Assembly: GCA_050485385.1 (NCBI GenBank)
Contig: JBJHBG010000139.1
Coordinates: 1-10,494 of the forward strand
Reading direction: 5' to 3'
From: RECO01 sp050485385
GTDB lineage: Bacteria; Pseudomonadota; Alphaproteobacteria; Geminicoccales; Geminicoccaceae
Length of the DNA stretch: 10,494 nucleotides
The notes beneath the pieces are model-generated. The model worked only from the letters and a program-made list of their open reading frames with translations. It did no database searches and was not told where the DNA came from. Both the position numbers and the translations under genes were made by a program. Shown one piece after another: positions 1-5,591 of the stretch (positions are counted from its first letter, which is position 1; the number at the start of each line of letters is the position of its first letter).

Positions 1-668
1 GTGCCGTCGAGCACGTTGAGGGCGGCGAACAGCGTGGTCGTCCCATGGCGGACGTCGTCGTGGGTCATCGTGTCCGCCTTGCCCGGCTTGATCGGCAGAC
101 CCGGCTGCGTCCGATCCAGGGCCTGAATTTGGCTCTTCTCGTCGACCGAGAGGACCACCGCGTGGCGCGGCGGGTCGACGTAGAGGCCGACGATGTCCTC
201 CAGCTTGGCGACGAAGTCGGGGTCTCTGGAGCGTTTGAAGGTTCGGACACGGTGCGGCTGGAGCCCGTGCGCCTGCCAGATGCGCTGCACGCTGCGCAAC
301 GACAGTCCCGTGGCCTTGGCCATCGCCCGGCCGGTCCAGTGCGTCGCTTCGCCCGGCGGCTCGCCGCAGGTCAGGGCGACGACACGACGAACGGTGGCAT
401 CGGCCGTCGGCGCCTTGCCGGGCTTGCGGGTCTTGTCGCGCAACAGGCCGTCGACGCCTTGCTCGGCGTAGCGCTGCTGCCAGCGCCACACCGCCGGCCG
501 GCTGATCCGGGCGCCGCGCGCCACGGCGGCGACGTCGCGGTGCTCGACCGAGCCGAGGATGATCCGCGCCCGCGCCACGTGCTTTTGCGGACGATTGCGA
601 TCGGCCACGATCGCCGCCAACCGCGCCCGATCCTCAGCCGACACCAGGGGACAGACCGTCTGTGCCAT
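1..668 (-). CDS. IS630-family transposase, C-terminus cut by the window edge
   Basis: This encodes a DDE transposase that would move its own IS630-type element. Reading leftward from ATG at 668, the protein starts MAQTVCPLVSAEDRARL. A helix-turn-helix follows (VAAVARGARISRPAVWRWQQRY, about residues 47-68), then a second winged-helix region (GRAMAKATGLSLRSVQRIWQ). The start of the catalytic domain carries the IS630 signature VDEKSQIQALDRTQPGLP; its Asp is the first D of the DDE triad. The frame is open for all 222 codons visible and holds none of the palindromic inserts that break the two transposases further right. Here and below, strings longer than 20 residues are avoided by giving positions. 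The remaining DDE residues and the 3' end lie left of position 1, so I cannot say whether the gene is intact. Family assignment is confident; activity is unknown. Confidence 0.93.
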   Translation of the reverse strand, partial: MAQTVCPLVSAEDRARLAAIVADRNRPQKHVARARIILGSVEHRDVAAVARGARISRPAVWRWQQRYAEQGVDGLLRDKTRKPGKAPTADATVRRVVALTCGEPPGEATHWTGRAMAKATGLSLRSVQRIWQAHGLQPHRVRTFKRSRDPDFVAKLEDIVGLYVDPPRHAVVLSVDEKSQIQALDRTQPGLPIKPGKADTMTHDDVRHGTTTLFAALNVLDG

Positions 669-1016
669 GCCAACGACATAGCACGGATCGAGCCCAGCGT
701 GAATCTAACGAATGCGTCAATGCACGACCTTGTAATCGATCGTCGCACCGGAGGATTTTGCGACGCTCTAACGCATTTCGGTCAATCTGACGGCACACTG
801 GCGCGACGCTGGCCTTCTAAGGTGTTCTCCGCAGGAACGGTATCTTCGGAGATTCAACATGCGCTGAGTTTCCATGAAAATACAGACATGCAAGATACTT
901 GGAACAATACTCTGTAATATGCCTGATTGATTCTGGTACACAGAAATGAGTCGATAGCGGTTAACAGATATTTGTATTCAAGCATAACTGTATTACGTTT
1001 AATTGAGACTTGCACC
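669..1016. other. Gene-free stretch: probable IS630 right end, then AT-richer leader
   Basis: This 348-base stretch has no convincing gene. The first 65 bases or so should contain the right terminal repeat of the IS630 element. The segment around 703-735 (GAATCTAACGAATGCGTCAA and following) is the best candidate, and IS630 elements insert at TA, as in TTGTAA near 730. The other end is outside the window, so the boundary is unproven. From about 850 the base composition becomes clearly AT-richer and stays so into the next gene, which marks a change in sequence origin. I found no promoter with both a good -35 and a good -10 for the downstream gene. Confidence 0.5.
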
Positions 1017-1673
1017 ATGAAGAAATTCGACGAACTGCCAGATCTGCAGCGCTTCCTCCGATCTTGGGTCGACAACCCATTGCAAGTTGGTGCGATTACA
1101 CCATCCAGTGAGTCGCTGGCACGGCTCATCACATCAGAGATATCGGGAAGAAGTGGTCCTATTCTCGAATTGGGAGCAGGCACTGGCGTATTCACACGTG
1201 CTCTTCTTGAGCGCGGCGTCGATGAAAGCAATCTGACCCTGGTCGAATATGGATCAGATTTCGCGTGGCTGCTCGAGCGCCGCTTTCCTAAGGCACGCGT
1301 GTTGTGGATGGATGCGTCTCATCTGGCAAAGCATAGATTGTTCGAACCCGAAACCGTCGGTGCTGTAATCAGTGGCTTGCCTCTTCTGTCCATGTCCCCA
1401 CGAAAAGTAATTGCGATTCTATGCAATGCATTCTATTATCTTCATAGGAATGGATCTTTTTATCAATTTACTTATGGACCGCGGTGCCCAGTCGCGCGGA
1501 GGATTCTTGACCGACTTTGCCTGAAGGCAACGCGGATCGGCGGAACAATGCGGAACCTACCTCCGGCGGCTGTCTATCGCATCACACGTCGCCGTTCGTT
1601 CGAGTGCCGGAGGGGCATCCCAGAACGTCCGCCATCGACTACGCTCGCTAGCCCGAAACATTCATCGGCGTAG
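1017..1673 (+). CDS. Class I SAM-dependent methyltransferase, phospholipid N-methyltransferase (PmtA)-like
   Basis: This is a 218-residue soluble methyltransferase. The sequence shows ILELGAGTGVFT (residues 49-60), the glycine-rich SAM-binding motif I. It also shows an acidic residue in LVEYG (Glu77), a likely ribose contact, and Asp99 in WMDAS. SGLPLLSMSP (119-128) sits at the motif IV position. The N-terminal GAITPSSESLARL and the late RNLPPAAVYRI (179-189) are typical of the bacterial PmtA family, which methylates phosphatidylethanolamine towards phosphatidylcholine at the membrane face. PmtA proteins are usually about 200 residues, so the last 25 or so residues may be read-through into IS-flank sequence. 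ATG 1017 is preferred over an upstream in-frame start at 927 because MKKFDELPDLQRFLRSW matches family N-termini. The Shine-Dalgarno signal is weak. The gene is AT-richer than its surroundings and lies between IS elements, which suggests horizontal acquisition. Another small-molecule methyltransferase role remains possible. Confidence 0.72.
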   Translation: MKKFDELPDLQRFLRSWVDNPLQVGAITPSSESLARLITSEISGRSGPILELGAGTGVFTRALLERGVDESNLTLVEYGSDFAWLLERRFPKARVLWMDASHLAKHRLFEPETVGAVISGLPLLSMSPRKVIAILCNAFYYLHRNGSFYQFTYGPRCPVARRILDRLCLKATRIGGTMRNLPPAAVYRITRRRSFECRRGIPERPPSTTLASPKHSSA

Positions 1674-1728
1674 GAGGTTGGAGCGGCGGGTGCGACATAC
1701 CGGCTAGCGCGCTGCACTGAGGATCCGC

Positions 1729-1757
1729 GGGCACCCGCGCGCGTGCGGGTCGTGCCC
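1729..1757. repeat. Imperfect hairpin spanning the IS256 left boundary
   Basis: GGGCACCCGC pairs with GCGGGTCGTGCCC across a GC-rich loop, with a short bulge. It straddles the outer edge of the left inverted repeat. It could be flanking DNA, a chance G/C-rich structure, or a further palindromic insert. It has neither the CAGCAG-type apex of the two-hairpin family nor the CCCCACG stem of the other family. Confidence 0.35.
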
Positions 1758-1775
1758 CATCACGTGGTGTAGGAG
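1752..1775 (+). repeat. IS256 left terminal inverted repeat
   Basis: GTGCCC at the outer end and ACGTGGTGTAGGAG at the inner end are both matched by the inverted right end. Three mismatches lie between them (positions 7, 8 and 10 of the repeat). The exact outermost base is uncertain by a few positions. Confidence 0.8.
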
Positions 1776-1815
1776 GCCGCGCGTGGAGCCTTCGGGCGTA
1801 GCGTAGCGCGCGGCC
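1775..1815. repeat. Nine-base-pair hairpin in the IS256 leader
   Basis: GGCCGCGCG (1775-1783) and CGCGCGGCC (1807-1815) are perfect inverted repeats around a 23-base loop. They lie between the left terminal repeat and the transposase start. A second, weaker G/C-rich fold follows at about 1812-1838. This may belong to the native IS leader, for example to limit read-in translation of the transposase, or it may be another nested palindrome. Confidence 0.45.
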
Positions 1816-1898
1816 GGTGGCCCGGGCGGCCATCGCCGGTCTTCGGTAGAGGTTCGGGTTGCAAGACCTGGAACCGAACCGGAGACGACGACGATGAC

Positions 1899-1965
1899 CG
1901 ATCGCGCGCAGCAAGCGCGGCGATCCGACTGCGAAGCAGCCGGCGTCAGGAGACGGCGGAGGCGA
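1899..1965 (+). repeat. Two-hairpin palindromic element, copy 1 (forward)
   Basis: It sits just after the first codons of the IS256 transposase. Hairpin X is at 1901-1924 (ATCGCGCG ... GCGGCGAT, imperfect, apex CAGCAA). The linker CGATCCGACTGCGAAGC is at 1921-1937. Hairpin Y is at 1940-1959 (CCGGCGTC, loop AGGA, GACGGCGG, one mismatch). It aligns end to end with copy 2 (2261-2325). The ends are judged by alignment to the other copies and are uncertain by several bases because the native IS256 sequence at this point is variable. Confidence 0.72.
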
Positions 1966-2260
1966 GAGGATGGCGTTGCTCGAGCTGATCGAGAAGGGCG
2001 CCGATGCGGGCCTGGTGCGCGAGCTGCTGGCGTTTGCCGCGGAGCGGATGATGGCCTTCGAGGTCGACGGGTTGACGGGCGCGCCGGCTGGCGTGCGCAG
2101 CGCCGAGCGCTTGAACCACCGGAATGGTTATCGCGATCGGCCGTGGGAGACGCGGGTCGGGCGCATCGACTTGGCGATCCCGAAGCTCAGAAAGGGCTCG
2201 TACTTCCCGGCCTTCCTGGAGCCGAGGCGGCTGGCCGAGAAGGCGCTGACGGCGGTGATC

Positions 2261-2325
2261 CATCGCGCGCCAGCAGGCCGCGCGATCCATCTGCGGAGCA
2301 GTCGATGTCAGCAGACATCGACGGG
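2261..2325 (+). repeat. Two-hairpin palindromic element, copy 2 (forward)
   Basis: It separates TAVI from EAYVHGIS in the transposase, which are normally joined by one residue. Hairpin X is ATCGCGCG with CGCGCGAT (2262-2286, perfect 8-bp outer stem). The linker is CGATCCATCTGCGGAGC. Hairpin Y is GTCGATGTC, loop AGCA, GACATCGAC (2301-2322), a perfect 9-bp stem. The segment is 65 bp (62 if it replaced no codon but the family's usual single residue was present) and shifts the frame. Confidence 0.85.
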
Positions 2326-2492
2326 GAAGCCTACGTGCACGGCATCTCGACCCGTGCCGTCGACGATCTCGTCAAGGCGATGGGCGGCAGCGGCGTGTCG
2401 AAGAGCCAGGTATCGCGGCTTTGCGTCGAGCTGGATGCCGAGGTCCAGGCGTTCCTGACGCGGCCGATCGAGGGCCAGTGGCCCTACCTCTG

Positions 2493-2530
2493 TGCCACCC
2501 CACGCGGCAGGCCGCGGGGGGACCCCGGCG
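2493..2530 (+). repeat. Single-hairpin palindromic element, copy 1 (forward)
   Basis: This 38-bp segment lies inside the Trp codon of the IS256 catalytic motif normally read LWIDATY; deleting it restores CTCTG-GATCGACGCG in frame. It reads GCCACCCCACGCGGC, a short AG turn, then GCCGCGGGGGGACCCCGG. The stem CGCGGC/GCCGCG extends through CCCC/GGGG with one bulged A. It aligns with the insert at 4142-4181 (minus strand) in the IS5-like gene and with the reverse complement of 2990-3028. Confidence 0.8.
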
Positions 2531-2624
2531 GATCGACGCGACGTACCTCAAGTCGCGCAGGAACGGACGGATCGTCAGCGTGGCGACGATAGTAGCGGTG
2601 GCGGTCAACACCGACGGCCGCCGC

Positions 2625-2688
2625 CCTTCGCCGCCTGCTGGCGGCGCCTCCTCCGGAGATCGGATCGATGGCCTCCTGGCCATCGATG
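2625..2688 (-). repeat. Two-hairpin palindromic element, copy 3 (reverse)
   Basis: It lies between NTDGRR and VLGVATG of the transposase, which are normally separated by one residue. On the plus strand the first hairpin is CGCCGCC, loop TGCT, GGCGGCG (2629-2646, perfect 7 bp). The second is ATCGATGGCC, loop TCCT, GGCCATCGAT (2664-2687, perfect 10 bp). The linker is more diverged than in the other copies but keeps GATCGGATCG. It shifts the frame. Confidence 0.83.
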
Positions 2689-2862
2689 GTGCTGGGCGTC
2701 GCCACCGGCCCCTCCGAAGCGGAGGTCTTCTGGACCGAGTTCCTGCGCTCCCTCGCCGACCGCGGCCTGCGCGGCGTCCAGTTGGTGATCGCCGACGATC
2801 ACAAGGGCCTCCGGGCCGCCGCACGCCGGGTGTTCGACGCCGGGCTCCAACGCTGCCGCGTG

Positions 2863-2938
2863 CCCCTCGGCGGCCTCCTGGCCGCCGCCGCTTCGCAGTC
2901 GGATCGCACGGCCTGCTGGCGCGCGATGGGCAAGGAAC
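2863..2938 (-). repeat. Two-hairpin palindromic element, copy 4 (reverse)
   Basis: It follows LQRCRV and replaces the codons normally reading HFMRN before VMAHAG; about 61 bp is net insertion. On the plus strand hairpin Y is CGGCGGCC, loop TCCT, GGCCGCCG (2868-2887, perfect 8 bp). The linker is GCTTCGCAGTCGGATCG. Hairpin X is ATCGC...GCGAT around apex CTGCTG (2903-2927). The reverse complement matches copies 1 and 2 closely through hairpin X and the linker. Confidence 0.83.
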
Positions 2939-2989
2939 GTGATGGCCCACGCCGGGCCCAAGCAGCGCGCCGCCGTCGCCGCGATGATC

Positions 2990-3028
2990 CGGGGCCCACA
3001 CGAAGCTTGGCTTCGTGGGGTGGGGATC
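2990..3028 (-). repeat. Single-hairpin palindromic element, copy 2 (reverse)
   Basis: This 39-bp in-frame insert lies between AAMI and KTVFAQ of the transposase. The hairpin is CACGAAGC, loop TTG, GCTTCGTG (8 bp, perfect), inside CCC/GGGG arms. GATC is present at both edges (2986-2989 and 3025-3028), so a short target duplication is possible. Its reverse complement begins CCACCCCACG and ends GGGCCCCGG, like the other two members. Here the insert only adds 13 residues (RGPHEAWLRGVGI). Confidence 0.8.
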
Positions 3029-3175
3029 AAGACGGTCTTTGCGCAAGAGACCAGGGAGGAGGCCTACGCCCAGTGGAACAAGGTCGCCGACGCCCTGCGC
3101 GAGAAGAACCCCACCCTCGGTGACCTGCTCGACGCCTCGCGCGAGGACGTGCTCACCTACATGGACTATCCCAAG

Positions 3176-3240
3176 GACCCCCTCGCGCGTCTGCTGACGC
3201 GCGCCGCTTCGCGGTCGGATCGCTTCGCTGCTGCTCGCGA
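3176..3240 (-). repeat. Two-hairpin palindromic element, copy 5 (reverse)
   Basis: It separates MDYPK from WAQIASTNPLE, which the family normally joins by two residues. Hairpin Y is CGCGCGTC, loop TGCT, GACGCGCG (3184-3203, perfect 8 bp). The linker is GCTTCGCGGTCGGATCG. Hairpin X is ATCGC...GCGAT (3219-3241) around CTGCTG. The right boundary overlaps the first base of the resumed coding sequence. It shifts the frame. Confidence 0.83.
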
Positions 3241-3500
3241 TGGGCCCAGATCGCGAGCACCAACCCCTTGGAAAGATCGAACAAGGAGATCAAGCGGCGG
3301 GCCGATGTCATCGGCATCTTTCCGAACGACCACGCCATCGTCCGCCTCGTCGGCGCCCTGATGCGCGAGCAATCCGACGAGTGGGCCGTCACCCGCCGCT
3401 ACTTCAGCCTGGAGAGCCTCGCCCGCTTGACCGATACTGCACCCGTCAGACTGCCCGCCGTGGCCGCCTGATCAACCTCGGACCTCACCGAGGATCGGCG

Positions 3501-3524
3501 CTCCTACACCACGTCAATGGGCAC
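3501..3524 (-). repeat. IS256 right terminal inverted repeat
   Basis: Read on the minus strand this is GTGCCCATTG followed by ACGTGGTGTAGGAG, the mirror of the left end. Its outer edge coincides with the stop codon (3524-3526) of the truncated IS5-like gene, which places the junction between the two elements here. Confidence 0.8.
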
Positions 3525-4505
3525 TACCTCCGTTTGCGGACGATCTGGCTGGCTCGGTAGCCCGGATGACGCGTGGTGCGACCGTCGATGGCGCTCGGCC
3601 GGCCCGACGTGTTCCGGGCCACCTGCGGCGTAACGTTCTGCCCGCGCAAGGCGACAACGAAGCTCGCCGCGTCGTAGCCCTTGTCACAGCCGAGCGTGAT
3701 CCGATGACGGCCGGGAACGTCCCCGACTGTGGCGAGCGCGGCCTCGCGCTCGGCCGTGCCGCTGGCCTGCTTCAGGCGCGCGTCGACCAGCAGGCACGAG
3801 CGGTACTCCATCAACACGTGGCCCATGAAGGCGAGCTTCGCGGCTTGGCCCGGCGCCTTCTCGAACAGCCGCGCATCGGCGGCGGCGGCGGTCGAGGCGT
3901 GGCTATCGTTCGCGCGCGTCTCGGCCCGGAAGTCACGCTCGCCGTTGCGCCCCACCGGAGGCTGGTCGTCGCCATCGCCGTCCTTCGGCCGAAAGCTCTT
4001 CATCGAAGCCCAAGCTTCGATCAGCGTGCCGTCGACCGAGAAATGCTCGTCGGAGAGCAGCGCCTTCACCTGCTCCTGGCCCAGCACGGCAGCCATGAAC
4101 CGGGCCGCAACGTCACCCTCCAGCAGCCGCTCGCGGTTCTTGCCTCGGGGTCCCCACGCGACGGGTCGCGTGGGGTGGGGCAAAGACCGTCACGTACCAG
4201 ACCGGCGCGTCCATCGCCAAGCCGACGAACCAGCGGAACAGCAGGTTGTAATCGAGCTGCTCCATCACCTGCCGTTCGGAGCGCACCGAAGAGAACGCCT
4301 GCAACGGCAGCGCCGGCAACAGCTTCCGCGGCGGGATCGAGGGCCGGCCGATCCGCGAATCGAGCCGGTCGAACCCGGGCGACAGCGCCGCCGACGCCTC
4401 GTCGACGATCGGCCGCAACGGATGCACCAGAGGCACCCGCGCCTCGCAGCTCACAGAGCTGACCAGCCTCTCCGTCCGCTCGTCCCCAACCCCGCCTCCG
4501 GCCAA
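3524..4505 (-). pseudogene. IS5/IS1182-like transposase gene, split by a palindrome and truncated
   Basis: The gene reads leftward from ATG 4505. The first part carries the DUF772-type N-terminal domain (GRPSIPPRKLLPALPLQAF, VRSERQVMEQLDYNLLFRWF, GLAMDAPVW). After VTVF a 40-bp hairpin (4142-4181) shifts the frame. Coding resumes with KNRERLLEGDVAARF, SVDGTLIEAWASMKSF (first catalytic Asp), NDSHAS, and LGCDKGYDAASF (second Asp). It then ends soon after TTRHPGYRASQIVRKRR at a stop formed by the junction with IS256. In relatives the next residues contain the catalytic Glu and about 50 more residues, so the active site is incomplete. Both the frameshift and the truncation make it nonfunctional. 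Family members are about 360-370 residues. Confidence 0.88.
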
Positions 4506-4563
4506 CCCTACCCAGACCGTTGACCCACGAACGCGGCCACCCGCCAGCCCATTTTCCGCAGCC
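3525..4563 (-). mobile_element. Remnant of an IS5/IS1182-like insertion sequence
   Basis: It contains the 5' portion of a transposase gene and about 60 bases upstream of it. Its other end has been removed at the junction with the IS256 right end. The outer boundary on the right lies just before the stop codon of the chromosomal gene at 4566. CATTTTCCGCAGCCTG (about 4551-4566) is where the terminal repeat should be, but without the second end it cannot be confirmed. Confidence 0.7.
4142..4181 (-). repeat. Single-hairpin palindromic element, copy 3, in the IS5-like gene
   Basis: Deleting these 40 bp joins VTVF to KNRERLLEG in frame, as in intact relatives. The hairpin is perfect: CCCCACGCGA, loop CGGG, TCGCGTGGGG (4152-4175). 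The flanks GCCTCGGGGT and TGGGGC are shared in form with the copies in the IS256 gene. On the minus strand it has the same orientation relative to transposase coding as copy 1. Confidence 0.83.
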
Positions 4564-4565
4564 TG

Positions 4566-5495
4566 CTAGAGGCCCCAGCGCAGGGCCAAGGGTTCGACCT
4601 CGCGGGCCAGCTCCAGGAGACCGTCGCGCGTTGCCGGATGCAGGGGCGGCAGGGGATGGCGCACGGCGTCGCTCTTGATCACGCCACCTGCCTGCATGAC
4701 GGTCTTGGTGGCGCGCAGGCCGCACTGGCGGTTCTCGTAGTTGATCAGCGGCAGCACGCGGGCGTAGCCGGCAGCGGCTTCGGCGCGGCGGCCGGCCAAG
4801 TGATGCTCGACCACGGGTTTGACGAGGTCGGGCAGGAGGGCGCTGGTCATGGTGCCGGTGGCGCCGGCGTCGAGGTCGGCCATCAGCGTGATGCCCTCCT
4901 CGCCGTCGAAGGGGCCTTCGATGGCGTCGCCGCCGGCGGCGATCAGGTCGCGCAGCTTGCCGGCCGCGCCCGGCACCTCGATCTTGAAGTAGCGGACGGT
5001 CGGCACCTCCTTGGCGAGACGGACCAGGAACGGCACCGAGAGGGCGACGCCGCTCAAGGGTGCGTCCTGGACCATCAGCGGGATCGAGACCGCGTCGGCG
5101 ATCCGGCGGAACTGCTCGAGCGTGGCCGTCTCGTCGGCGCGCAGCAAGGCGCCGTGATAGGGCGGCATCAGCATCAGCATCGCGGCACCCGCTTCGGCCG
5201 CGCGCTTGGAGCGCTGCACGGCGATGCGGGTGGCGTAGTGGCTGCACGTCACGATGACCGGCACGCGGCCAGCGACGTGCGCCATGCACACGTCCAACAG
5301 GGTGTCGCGCTCGGCGTCGTCGAGCAGGAACTGTTCGGAATAGTTGGCGAGGATGCAGATGCCGTCCACGCCTTGGTCGATCATGCAGTCGAGCACGCGG
5401 CGCTGGCCGTCGAGGTCGAGATCGCCCCCGTCGGTGAACGGCGTCGGCGCGATGGGAAAGATGCCTGTATAGGGACGCGTGGAAGCGGTGGTCAT
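4566..5495 (-). CDS. DHDPS/NAL-superfamily enzyme, probably L-2-keto-3-deoxyarabonate dehydratase-like
   Basis: This is a 309-residue TIM-barrel class I aldolase/dehydratase. Lys171 in YFKIE is the expected Schiff-base lysine. The two motifs that define dihydrodipicolinate synthase are changed. GTTGES is replaced by ANYSEQ (residues 50-55), and the catalytic-Tyr loop YNxP becomes QDAP (143-146). As I recall, ILANxSEQF, MPPYHGA, QDAP and INYENRQ are characteristic of the L-2-keto-3-deoxyarabonate dehydratases described in Azospirillum, which convert 2-keto-3-deoxypentonate to 2,5-dioxopentanoate-type products in non-phosphorylating sugar oxidation. That role is inferred; no arabinose genes are nearby. 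ATG 5495 has GAGG six bases upstream. It is downstream of, and co-directional with, the PLP enzyme gene (96 bp gap), so the two may share a transcript. The IS5-like remnant begins right after its stop. Confidence 0.82.
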   Translation of the reverse strand: MTTASTRPYTGIFPIAPTPFTDGGDLDLDGQRRVLDCMIDQGVDGICILANYSEQFLLDDAERDTLLDVCMAHVAGRVPVIVTCSHYATRIAVQRSKRAAEAGAAMLMLMPPYHGALLRADETATLEQFRRIADAVSIPLMVQDAPLSGVALSVPFLVRLAKEVPTVRYFKIEVPGAAGKLRDLIAAGGDAIEGPFDGEEGITLMADLDAGATGTMTSALLPDLVKPVVEHHLAGRRAEAAAGYARVLPLINYENRQCGLRATKTVMQAGGVIKSDAVRHPLPPLHPATRDGLLELAREVEPLALRWGL

Positions 5496-5591
5496 GATGG
5501 CCTCGATGTCGTGTCTTGCCGGCCGGGGTGCGGCCGGAGGTCCGCGCCTTGATGCGCGACCGTGCGCCGCATCGCAAGCCCGCCTCGCTCG

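Larger units (their letters stand above)
1894..3471 (+). pseudogene. IS256-family transposase gene split by seven palindromic inserts
   Basis: The pieces match an IS256 transposase in order. They are a start ATGACCGAT (1894), 1967-2260 (MALLELIEKGADAGLVRELL onward), 2326-2492 (EAYVHGISTRAV to QWPYL), 2531-2624 (IDATYLK to NTDGRR), 2689-2862 (VLGVATG to LQRCRV), 2939-2989 (VMAHAG to AAMI), 3029-3175 (KTVFAQETRE to MDYPK) and 3241-3471 (WAQIASTNPLERSNKEIKRR to LPAVAA, stop TGA). All three catalytic residues survive: Asp in IDATY, Asp in IADDHKG, and Glu in NPLERSN. The coding pieces total about 384 codons against about 400 for the family. The missing residues sit at the insert boundaries: Trp of the usual LWIDATY is split, and the region of HFMRN and AH is replaced. 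Six inserts, counting the uncertain first one, disturb the frame and one is in frame, so ordinary translation cannot make the enzyme. Otherwise the pieces contain no stop or frameshift. Confidence 0.9.
1752..3524 (+). mobile_element. IS256-family insertion sequence, near full length but broken
   Basis: The element is bounded by imperfect terminal inverted repeats at 1752-1775 and 3501-3524 (21 of 24 bases matching). It holds one transposase gene on the plus strand. Its length without the palindromic inserts would be about 1.35-1.4 kb, normal for IS256 elements. No target duplication is visible: the left flank ends GTGCGGGTC and the right flank begins TACCTCCG. The right end abuts a truncated IS5-like gene whose missing 3' part is not found at the left end. 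The present position is therefore better explained by rearrangement or an adjacent deletion than by a clean insertion. Confidence 0.85.

Noticed and set aside
45..917. A 290-codon plus-strand frame
   Set aside because: It lies opposite the IS630 transposase, whose motifs are unmistakable on the minus strand. The translation has no recognisable domain.
1899..3240. CRISPR array or tandem repeat as an explanation for the recurring inserts
   Set aside because: Spacing is irregular, both orientations occur, and the intervening sequence is transposase coding sequence rather than spacers. There is no constant direct repeat.
4566..5495. A second dapA
   Set aside because: Both the GTTGES and YNxP motifs are replaced. 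Only the superfamily fold and the Schiff-base lysine are shared with true DapA.
5519..5573. Two adjacent G/C-rich hairpins between the dehydratase and DHDPS-like genes
   Set aside because: CCGGCC/GGCCGG and GATGCG/CGCATC can pair, but the stems are short and there is no CAGSAG apex or conserved linker, so I do not count them as a family member.
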